In this document: piece after piece, positions 1 to 8,912 of the stretch
How positions within the stretch are numbered: position 1 is the first letter of the stretch
How the letters are laid out: every line of letters begins with the position of its first letter
Source of the DNA: Cladosporium sp. IMV 00045
Lineage: Eukaryota > Ascomycota > Dothideomycetes > Cladosporiales > Cladosporiaceae
Length of the DNA stretch: 27,876 nt
Direction of reading: 5' to 3'
NCBI GenBank assembly: GCA_001931905.2
Contig: MSJI02000458.1
Span: 1-27,876, forward strand
Notes under the pieces: model-generated
Seen by the model: only the letters and a program-made list of their open reading frames with translations
Told to the model about the DNA's origin: nothing
Database searches by the model: none
Made by a program: the position numbers and the translations under genes

Positions 1-3000
1 GACTTGGTTCTGGCGAAGGGTCGGTCGGTGCATAAGCGAGAAAAAAGAATCTTCAGGAGAGAGGGCGGGTTGCGATGCTGATTCCTGACCCTTTTATCAT
101 TTCTTGTTGGTTCACGGCGTCGAGTGGCGGGAGCGAAGTCCTTCTCTTCTCTTCGTCCTTGTTCATAAGGCTTGTTCCCTCTCCTTCCTTCTCTCTTCGA
201 TATACAAAGCTCTGCTCGATTTTGATAGACTTTTCTTATCTTTTTTTTTCTCTCTTTTTGGTTTATTGTGGATTCTGCACAAAAGATTTGTCATGAATGA
301 AAAAGAATAAAATCAGATAGGGGAATGCCTTGAAAATAAAAAGATTCGTTCCCTCACCGGTGATGTGTCTCTTCTCTCTCGTTCTCTATTGAGAATATCG
401 TCACATTTCAAGAGTCAGAACACGGAACGGTGCGGTATGGCGCGGTGTATGTAGATTATGGCAGGTAAGTAGGTATACATGCGTCGTTTGCACAGGACAT
501 CACAGTACTCCGAATTTATTTGTCGTTTCATCATACTCAACACAAGACATGGAGCCTCCAAGCAAAATCCTCAAAAGACTCGTAGAGCTTGCCTCGGTGT
601 TGAGGATTTTTGCATTGGCCAACTCGTCGATTTTACCTATGGAGAGAAGCGGCATGGAAACCCGAGCATCTCCGTCTTCATGCACGCATAGGCGCGAAGC
701 AAAGCGATTGTTTGGTTTTGATGATGAGGGTCGGTCTTGTCCTTCTATGCGTTTAGCCGGTGCGGGCGTGGTCGTGTTGCGATTGTGAGCTGTCACCTTT
801 TTGTGACGATTCAGAATTCTTGTTTTGGGTCTTTGGTGGTGTCGGTTTGATGACAGGTTCTTCTGATTGATTTTTGGAAAGATGGGGGATTGGGTTCTTG
901 GGTTGTTGTGTTCGAGGGAGGGGGAGTTGGGGATTGTGATTGTGTTCCATTGTTGTTGTCATATGTATCATTTCTTGATTGATTTAGATGAATATCTTGG
1001 GTCTTGTTATCGTGAAGTTGCTACCATTCCTTGATGATGAGTGGATCACTATCCTGTCGAGAGCTTCCCCGAGAAATCAACACTGTGATGTGCATGTGAA
1101 GTTGTGCGTGATGCAAGGTCAGGTTGAAGACGCAAAACATCCATCCCAAAACGGACTTGATCTCCATCTGCTGCTCCTATTAAGCTACTCGTCACAACCG
1201 AATACAGAGCATGTGAAAGACTCTCTCAGCATCTTGTCGTCCCGACAATGACGCTGTCTATGTACGCATTAGAAGGCCTGCTGTACGTTCCGTCCAGGCA
1301 GCAGTACCAATAGCAACAAGAATGATCGATCATACGCCTGCGCACTCCAACAAAAAGCGGCCACATACATGGACATGCAGATCACAGTCATCGAGGGAGA
1401 CAGACCCTCTTTTCTTTCTGGTGATCGCATGACTCAGGGCAAAAACTGCAGCTTCAAAGAGAGTAAGTGTGTACAACATGATACATATGCGAGGAGCCCC
1501 GTTTGAACCTGGTCCCCCCTACGCGTCCCGACAACCCGGAAATGCACTGGCAGTTGCGGGCAGCGGAGGAAGATTCCGTTTGTCTTTTTGACGGCGGTGT
1601 GTTTGGCGGACATAGACGGTCTTGTGATCGATGGTGATGGTGATGTGTAGATTTTATTGTTAGCTTTGCTGTATTGATTTTCAACGAAACGGAGAGGAGA
1701 GGGTTAGCGGGATGGCACTTTGTAGGGCTGTGTGCGAGGTATATGGGGGTTTCTGTTTCCACTCTGAGATTGATGCTGATTCCTGAGAGACACGGCTCGA
1801 CAGCAAACCAGGAAGGACGCTTCGGAGGCAGGTGGCTGGGGCCCCGGGTACCGTATTAGTTCTTGTACGACGGCGGAATGGATGTTCCAGAAGAACTTCT
1901 GAGACGGCGCGGCAGATGACAGCCCTTGAACAAGTCGCACAGCGTTCGAAACTTGACGCGACAAAAGGTCGAAGCTCCAAGCTTATGCCGGATGATGGGA
2001 GCCCCGTTTCGGCTTGCTTCCTTCTTGCAAGGGGGGAGGAGATCTTGGAGTTGTCTTATTGTGCGAGAAGGGCTGCTTTTGTGATGTCGTTGGGCCCAGC
2101 GCATTTTGATGCAGATTGCTTTTCTCGCTTGGACCGGGGGGATGCTTGCAAGGGTGGATTTGACGTGCCTGGGAAGGAGGACGGGGAAGACGGGTTCTCG
2201 TACTGCATTTCATTGTTATGATTTTTTGATTGCGGGACTTCTCACATTTTCCGGGGTCATAGTTTTGAAGATGCAGATTGAGAGTCTTTTGGGTAAGGAG
2301 TATGTTGATGTCTAGGTAGTATGCTTCCTGTTATCGTAGAGGTAATTTGTTGTTGACAGTCACCGAGATCGGGACCCACTAATACTATATCAAATCGATC
2401 GGTAGTGATTGTATCTCACAGTTCAAGATTATGTGATTAAGATCTGATGGGCCTAACCTCATCCTCATTCTCAAGGAGATGAGTGACTGCAAGTACAAAT
2501 ACAAAGCGAGCAAGGTCTTGCAGCTCTCTGCAGGTACAAAGTTAGGTGGCGTTCTTGAGTGCAGCAATGATTTGATTGTTTGTTCTTGTGCCGATCAGCA
2601 CGGCCGGCAGCCCTTCTCAGCTCCCCAAGTACGGGTCAAAAGGTACCCAGGTATCTTGTTCCTTACTCTAAATCTGTCTTCAGTCTCTCCAGACTTGCAT
2701 ACAGCACTACTGTACTGCCCTGCCCTCAACGATAATGCTTTTGCAGGCGATTTGTTGCTGCCAAGCTGAAAAAGACTTCCGCATGCCAGGACGTCTCGGA
2801 TAGCTCACATTGCCTGCGGTCATGGGTATTTATCTCCCCTCTGCCCCTAGCCTGTGTAGCGCTCTGAAGTCATCGTCCCAGATGATGAGATGCCACCAGA
2901 TCAGGCGTCAGACCTTTTCAGACCCTCTCTTCTCCCTCGCTCAAGTGCCCGAGCGTACTTGCGTGAGCTACCCGTCCTTACTCACATCCAAAGGAGACAA

Positions 3001-3200
3001 GGGCGTTTGTGGCGGGTTGCGCGTGTGAAACATGAAGAAAAGGTTTACAAAACCATTGGGCTGCACTGTCTACAAGAGACGGCGCGGCTTGCATTCGCCT
3101 GATGACAATCGCTTGTGGACCCAAGGCGATGCATATTCGAGCGGGTGACATCCAGGGGTGCCTTTGATGGCTGTTGCTCTGCTCGAGTTGGCGAGCAGAC
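1..3200. other. Gene-poor stretch, no gene recognised
   Basis: No open frame here looks like a known protein. The longest frames (about 100-130 codons, near 1832-2221 on + and 1454-1980 on -) overlap each other on both strands, use non-ATG or poorly placed starts and have a composition unlike the real genes in the window. I found no tRNA-like B box or 5S-like block by eye. What can be seen is a strong imperfect hairpin at 558-618, a short 7-bp stem (CTGCTCG/CGAGCAG) at 3179-3198, and T-rich tracts around 200-260. A non-coding transcript, or the upstream control region of the gene at 4304, cannot be excluded. Confidence 0.5.
558..618. repeat. Imperfect inverted repeat (hairpin), 17-bp stem, 25-nt loop
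   Basis: The left arm is 558-574 and the right arm 600-618. The reverse complement of the right arm matches all 17 bases of the left arm if two single-base bulges in the right arm are allowed. The inner 11 bp (AAAATCCTCAA / TTGAGGATTTT) are perfect. The loop is 575-599. No coding gene explains it. It could be a structured RNA, a small-RNA precursor, a terminator of a nearby transcript or a small mobile-element relic. Sequence alone does not decide. Confidence 0.75.
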
Positions 3201-3219
3201 AAAACCCGCCCTCATCGCC

Positions 3220-3935
3220 TTTCCGGAGCAGATGGCGTTCTGTAAGATCGATCATTCCTACCTACTCTACTGCTCTACTCATCATACCTACCTGCCCGGG
3301 TCGTTCTTGTTGTGCGTAGCTGCTGTATACTTTCCATCGCGGCATCGCTATTGCTACCTATTATCGACTCAACACCTGCCGTTTGAGACGTTATATCTGA
3401 CCAACACCAGGACTATTCTACAGTGCCTAACCTTTGTTCTCGCCCGGAGGAAACCGAGATAGGCCATCAACGCAATCACAACGAACTGGAAGAAGCTCGA
3501 AGGTGCGATTGTCTCATTGTCTTTGAACTCGTTCGTACGACCAGCCAGCCAGCCAGCAAGCAGCGAGGCAAGCAGCAAGCAAGCAAGCCGACTTCAGTTG
3601 GCTCTTTCCCTTTGTCGCTTCCTCCGTTTCGGCTCGGCATCAACCTCGAGACTACCTACCTTCTCTCTACCTCACCTCTCACAAAATCCTCTCTTCCCCC
3701 TTCTCCCTCCTCCTCTCCATCCTCCACTCTTACAATCAACCCACAGCACAGCAACCATCTGCTTTCTTCATTCTCTTGCATTGACCGTCGGCTCTCTCAT
3801 TAGCATTCAGTCCTCGCGCTACACCACTCTTGTCACTTCACTCCTTCTCCGCTGCCATCACCATCGCTCCCAGCCTCGTTACCCTCCACCCTCCAAACCA
3901 GCCAACGCCAGCCTCACCCGTCCGCCTTTGTGCAG
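3220..3935 (+). promoter_or_regulatory. Pyrimidine-rich promoter/leader of the RRM gene
   Basis: From about 3250 the + strand becomes strongly C/T-rich, with repeated CTACCT and CTCTCC runs (3250-3300, 3650-3900). Such CT tracts are usual in fungal core promoters and 5' leaders just before the transcription start. The tract ends at a consensus GTAAGT donor at 3936. The exact transcription start cannot be read from sequence. Confidence 0.5.
3541..3590. repeat. Degenerate CCAG/CAAG tetranucleotide repeat
   Basis: The stretch begins with four CCAG units and continues as imperfect CAAG/CAGC units ending in three AAGC units. It lies in the presumed promoter/leader of the RRM protein gene, where a length change would not affect a protein. 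Confidence 0.8.
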
Positions 3936-4303
3936 GTAAGTCTGTAGTCTTCCTCACGGAGATCACAGTGCGATGCTTGCAACATCGCCGATCGAATGCT
4001 CTCGATTCTTGCTTGCTTCGACATGACATCGAATGCTGACAGTGGTATCCAGATCGTTCATCCTTCCAACGCTCGAATTCCCTTGTTTCAAGCCCTTCCA
4101 TTCGACCACCCAGCATCCACGGTAAGCTCTCCACCCCACCAGCCTTGCAAGCACGCACGCTCGATCACAGGGGGAACTGCAACTCTTTCCTCTGCTCCGC
4201 TGAACGAACTGTCAGCATGACACCGTTCAAGATGCGGACAGACCACATATCCACACAGATGCAACACTTGCAAGAATCCATCCGCTGACGCACTTCACCT
4301 CAG
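3936..4303 (+). other. Two probable 5'-UTR introns of the RRM gene
   Basis: Intron A is proposed at 3936-4052: donor GTAAGT, a CTGAC branch-like site at 4036-4040 and acceptor CAG ending at 4052. Intron B is proposed at 4122-4303: donor GTAAGC, branch-like GCTGAC near 4283-4288 and acceptor CAG ending at 4303, directly before the ATG at 4304. The small exon between them would be 4053-4121. The same branch motif (GCTGAC) is used by the coding introns of this gene, which supports the model. A single long intron from 3936 to 4303 is the main alternative. Confidence 0.6.
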
Positions 4304-6233
4304 ATGGCGACCATGGCCGGCCACAACAACCAGCGCCAGGGCGGGTACGCTCGTGCCAACACGGGCTATGGTAACTCCAATGCCATTTACGGTACTCAGT
4401 ACGGCGGCCGGTCACAAGGCGGAGGAGCATACGGCATGCACCACCACCCGTCCGACATGGCTGCCCTCGCTCATACCTTTCAAGGCATCAACCTCGCCAG
4501 CCAGCCATTCGCTGCCCAGAACAAGAACGCCATGATCCCTGCCACCGGAGGCCAGTACGCCGGCCTGCCCGTTCCCACCACCATGGCTTCCGGCATGTAC
4601 AGCACCGCTGGCCAGTACGTCTACCCGAACGGCTATGGAGCGGCCGCCTCGACGCAGTCTCCCGGCATGTACACGCCTCATGCTTCCCAGTATGTACAAC
4701 AGCTCAACTACCAGGGCTACCAGCAGCATGACAACAGCCCGCTCTCACAGAACTGGACTCCGACCACGGCTGGTGCAACCGGCGAGGTTCCCACCCTCAT
4801 CACTCCGCGTCGGGACTCCGTTTCGTCGAACGAGAACGATCAGCCGGCCACTCCTTCCTACGCTGGATACCCGGGCTTCGTTCACGGCAACGTGGCCATC
4901 AACAGGTCCCCAAGCGGCGTCTTCAGCCACGGCACCCCATCGCCGACATCCATGATGGGCCCTTACAGCGTTGCAGCTCAGAAGCACTGGGAGCAGCCTA
5001 ACATCTCTCCTCGCCTCAAGCTTCTCATGTCCAGGGAGCCCGCCATCCCTCGTGCGATCCCTGCACCTTCGTCGCCACTCAAGCCGCTGGATCGCGCTCT
5101 GGAGAATCAGCGTGGCGAAACCAACGTCTACATTCGTGGCTTGCTTCCGGAGACCACCGATGACATGCTCGAGGCTTGGGGTTCTCGTTTTGGAGACATC
5201 AAGAGCTCCAAGTCCATCATCGACCTCACCACCGGTCTCTGCAAAGGGTGAGCGGATCTTGCTCGTTGCTCATCTTCAGACCAACCTTACTGACGCTGCT
5301 TCAGATTCGGCTTTGTCAAGTACCACAACTACGAGGACGCCGAGAACTGCATTCGCGGCTTTCACTTCCTGGGCTACGAAGTCAGCTTCGCCAGGGTGGG
5401 TACTCCGTCATGATGATATCGCCAACCGTTTGCTGACACCACTCAGGAGTCATTCTACTCAAAGCTCAAGACGTTTGGCGATGAGGGCAACACCAACCTC
5501 TACGTCTCCAACCTGCCGAAGAACATGAACGAGCATGGCCTCGGCAACATGTTCGCGCCGCACAAAGTGTGCTCCGCCCGCATCCTGCGTGACAGGAACG
5601 GCAATGGCCGCGGCGTTGGCTTTGCACGGTACGTCGTCGGCGTTCTCGCCTCTCGTTGGGACATCGATGCTGACGTATCATTGCAGTTTCGAGAGCCGCG
5701 AGGCATGCGAAGAGGTGATCAAGAGCTACAACAACAACACCGTCGAGGACAACCAGGTCCAGATTCGCTACGCCGACACCCACGAGCAGAAGATGCTCAA
5801 GCAGCAGACACAGGCTGCCCGCCAGTTCCGCTCCACCGAGTACGAGTACGCCACGCAGGCCTGGCGTCAGGGCAGACTGCCGTACGCTGGCACAACCCTC
5901 AACGACAATGTCTCCGCCAACACCGGCAACGAGTTCGAGCAGTATCTCGGCACCAGTGCCACTGTCCCCATTCAGAACCAGCGCTGGGCCCAGTCCGCCA
6001 TCCGTCACGCCCCTGGACGCAGCCCCCTTGGTGCCACGCCATACACCAGCAACGCCGCTGCGACCGAGACGCCATTGGCGCAGGCCAGTGTCAACTCCAC
6101 CAAAGACGGGCAGGCAAGCTCTGGCGATGATGCTGCCACGGACTCCAAGCCGTTGTCGACCTCGCCGGCCACGGCTCACGCCACTAGCCCTGCCGCATCT
6201 GCTGCTGTCGTTGCTGCCACGGAGCAGGAGTGA
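4304..6233 (+). CDS. RNA-binding protein with two RRM domains (MSSP/RBMS-like)
   Basis: Model: join(4304..5247, 5305..5395, 5447..5628, 5687..6233), 587 residues. The three introns are 57, 51 and 58 nt, and the frame is kept at each junction. Residues 1-270 are low in charge and rich in Gly, Gln, Tyr, Ser and Pro, so probably disordered. RRM1 (about 273-345) has RNP2 VYIRGL and RNP1 KGFGFVKY, the latter rebuilt across intron 1. RRM2 (about 361-440) has RNP2 LYVSNL and RNP1 RGVGFARF, rebuilt across intron 3. The tail after about 440 is Ala/Thr/Ser-rich. The order, a long disordered head followed by two closely spaced RRMs, fits fungal proteins annotated as MSSP-2-like and animal RBMS proteins, which bind single-stranded nucleic acid; its RNA targets are unknown. 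The start at 4304 follows directly on a likely acceptor; an in-frame ATG at 4313 is an alternative. Intron 2 has a slightly weak GTGGGT donor. Confidence 0.92.
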
Positions 6234-6986
6234 AGCGTCGTTTCGCTGCTGAACAACACCACGAACTCACCGCCATCCATTCTTATCGCCACACCGCACT
6301 TCTTCCGCGCGAGGACTGACTGTATATCGCCATGACATCACGACGACAAGAGAAGCATCAGCTTACAGCCTTGTGGGCTCAACAACCATCATCTTGAAAT
6401 ACAGCGGCACTCACTTGTCCTCGACAACGCTTGCATTGCATTTACCTTTGCATCAGCGAAAACATGACAGCCATCGTCGCACTCAAGCATCTGTTCACCA
6501 TCATCGATCATCATGTGCAGACCAGTCCATCACAGTGGGCTGGGTCGAGGACGACGACATTTCTTTCCTCCGTTTTGCTTCCTGTCTTAGGAACGTGTTG
6601 TGTTGCAACTGTCACGAAGGTGGTAATCATTTCCCTTTTGCTTTCTTTTGAAAGCTGTCTGCCCTTTCTTCTGCTCTCTGTCTCGCGCACACTTCTTCAC
6701 ATGTATCTTGCTTGTTTCATCAGACCATGTTGTGCTCTCGCGAGTAAAAGGGGGAAAACGCAATGACGGCCAGATGGGTGGATGCTAATCGTAATTCGGT
6801 ACCTTTTTGTTTTGTTGCCTGTCCTTCTGTTCGGACCTTGCTTCTTTCGAACTGGTATCACGCACGCACGCGCATAGCTACCGAGGAGAAGTCGCATGGT
6901 GTAGACAGAGATGTAGTTTCACGATGTATCGAGTTCTTTTTATGCCGAAACCGTTCTTTAATTGATCGTGTTTACCTGATGCACGT

Positions 6987-7022
6987 GTTGTTGATTGTTT
7001 GTTGTTGATGTTGTTGTTGATG
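6987..7022. repeat. TTG/TTGA-type microsatellite
   Basis: Imperfect run of TTG units interrupted by GA (TTGTTGATTGTTTGTTGTTG and onward). It is non-coding in this context. Confidence 0.75.
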
Positions 7023-7461
7023 GTCTTCCCTCTTTCGCGGCGTGAATCAGTACTTACTGACAATGCTTTGAGCAGCATGGTGTCTGGCCGCTTTCTCGTC
7101 ATGAGTAAGGTGCCATGCATGGCGTGCAGGGAGATCGTGTGTAGACCGCCTTGCCGCGGGAAGAATCATTGAGGGCTGAATGACTACGAATACTGTCGGT
7201 GAAGGAGGCAAAGGAGGGAGAAGAGGCTGTTTGCTGTGTGATGGGATTAGCCACAAACAGTCGATCAGCAGGCACGCAGGCACACCCGCACACACTTCCG
7301 CTGGGGTTTCTTTTCTGGGACATCATTGTTCAGGCATCAATAATTTCGATCTCCTTTGTCAGAGTACCGAGGAAGTCCGGAGTTTTAGTCCGTGAGGACG
7401 ACTCGACTAGGAAATCGAAGATGGGCCGCGATGATTCTCAAAGTGGAAAGTGGTTTTGTGG

Positions 7462-7473
7462 ACGCGTACGCGT
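7462..7473. promoter_or_regulatory. Tandem ACGCGT (MCB-like) 12-bp perfect palindrome
   Basis: ACGCGTACGCGT is two abutting copies of the MluI cell-cycle box, the site known from yeast for MBF (Mbp1-Swi6). It lies about 1.4 kb upstream of TAO3 and 1.2 kb after the RRM gene, so no target gene is obvious. Single ACGCGT hexamers occur elsewhere in the window at roughly the rate expected by chance; the abutting pair is what stands out. Confidence 0.4.
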
Positions 7474-8490
7474 TGATGGGTTAATGGGATTTGGGTTGAG
7501 GGCTATGCTTTTTTTTTTTTATTTTGGGTCCGAGGGACCTATTATTGACTGGGTGAGGGAAGATATTGTTAGTATTATATTCGCCATGCAAAGATGATCC
7601 TTTGCCAATAGCGCATATATTGACATTGTCACGGTACATGTACCTGCAGGATGCTTTGACGCGAACGTTGACTAGGGGAATGTGGTTTGCATCACCTTGC
7701 ATTTTGCTGAGAAGACACAGCGCGCGCGGGTCAAGGGAATGCACAGAGGTTCATTATCGTCGCACATGTCAAGGCATGGCAATGGCATACGACTCGTATT
7801 CCTGACTACGACAAGTCATGCCAAATTGCACACACAAGTGCGCCTCTCACAATCTCACCAAATGCCCCTTTTTTTCCATCGGGACCGATTGCTGGGGACG
7901 ACGAGCATCAGGCACAGTGCGGCCGCGTGCGCCAGAAATTGAGTTTCTGTAGTCCGGCTGTTGTCCCGTCCAGTGTCTGCCACTACCAGAAGCATGCCAG
8001 AAGACTTGACCCTGCTCATGCAGCTTTGACAACTGCCACTTGTGGAGGTGGGTGAGGGAGGGTTATCTCTCTGAATCTTTTGCCTTTTTCGGTGGCTTGG
8101 TTATTGTCCGTATGCTTTTTGGGAGTGGGTAACTGAAGCTCCCCACGTGTGAGGTGTTCTCTTGTCTTGGGTGTGATGCTGTGGCGTGGTGAGAGGACAT
8201 ATCACATTTCGATCGTGTATTTTTGTCGATTTGAAGATGCCTTATGTAAGGCTGAAGAACAGAGTGGATTGGTAGTTCAGAGTGGAAGCATCAAGCACCA
8301 ACAGCCGAAGCAGGGGGGGTATCTGGCACTGATCGGCAGCACCAACGGGCGTTAGCAAAGTCGCCAGGAGGATGATGAGGATTTGATGGTTCCATTATTT
8401 GGAGAGGCATGCCGCATGTGGTCGCATGGCGCTGGATGGGCTGCAACCCTGGCCCTGCCTTCGCTTCTGTGGCTCCAGACGTTTCCGCAC

Positions 8491-8798
8491 TCCGGCACTA
8501 CTACCTGAGGTACTCTCTACTTGCACTCTAACCACCACGCCAAGTAGTCTGTCAACCTACTCCATCACCAATACAAACTACCTACTGCTGTGCCTATACC
8601 ACTTGAACTACTCTTGTTGATCTTCATTCTGAGTGGTGGTGGTAGCGCCGCTTCACTAGGTACTGTCCCACTACTGTCTCTGCCTGTCGCGCTTACAATA
8701 CCGACTTCTGCCGCCCATCTCACAGTACATGCACACTGCAAACATGCGCTTTCTCAGGTGATTATCATGACAGCGCCTGGCTGTGACGCTGGAACAAA
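8491..8798 (+). promoter_or_regulatory. Promoter/leader of TAO3
   Basis: The + strand turns pyrimidine-rich with CTACCT/ACTAC runs (8497-8680), the same style as the leader of the RRM gene. An ATG at 8767 opens a frame that, unspliced, runs to 8973 and overlaps the TAO3 start in another frame. This upstream frame could limit TAO3 translation if the transcript starts before it. Confidence 0.4.
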
Positions 8799-8802
8799 AT
8801 GG

Positions 8803-8889
8803 GTATGTCTACCGGCAGCAGCAATGTCCTTTCTTCTACACCTGAACGGCGACAAAATACATAACAATCCCGCTAACACTTCCACCAAG
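8803..8889 (+). other. Probable 5' intron of TAO3
   Basis: Donor GTATGT at 8803-8808, branch-like GCTAAC at 8872-8877 and acceptor AAG ending at 8889 give an 87-nt intron of normal fungal form. If spliced, an ATG at 8799 with strong context (A at -3, G at +4) is joined in frame to TAO3 as a 4-nt first coding exon and adds nine residues. If the ATG at 8913 is used, this is a 5'-UTR intron. The AAG acceptor is less common than CAG or TAG. Confidence 0.5.
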
Positions 8890-8912
8890 TCCTGCCAATC
8901 GTGCCGCGCGAC

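Larger units (their letters stand above)
6234..8490. other. Long gap without a recognised gene
   Basis: This holds the 3' region of the RRM gene and distal upstream DNA of TAO3. No frame here resembles a known protein; the longest (about 130 codons near 7199-7597) has low-complexity, non-conserved-looking composition. Visible elements are the TTG-type repeat at 6987-7022, the tandem ACGCGT palindrome at 7462-7473, a T tract near 7509-7520 and a small GTCC-GTGA-GGAC hairpin at 7388-7399. Confidence 0.5.

Noticed and set aside
500..796. 98-codon minus-strand frame around the hairpin
   Set aside because: GTG start only, no recognisable domain and no clear flanking splice sites; insufficient to call a gene.
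74..1784. 15-bp exact direct repeat (GATGCTGATTCCTGA) near 74 and 1770
   Set aside because: One exact 15-mer repeat is roughly expected by chance in a window of this size, and the flanks do not match.
1832..2221. 129-codon frame in the left gene-poor region
   Set aside because: It starts at a non-ATG codon, overlaps open frames on the opposite strand and matches no family I know.
5466..6179. 237-codon antisense frame over the RRM gene
   Set aside because: Low-complexity Gly/Arg/Val composition mirrors the Ala/Thr-rich tail on the other strand.
7388..7399. GTCC-GTGA-GGAC hairpin, the same as stem-loop II of classic hammerhead ribozymes
   Set aside because: The catalytic core (CUGANGA before and GAAA after the stem) is absent on either side, and no stems I or III can be drawn. 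Probably coincidence.
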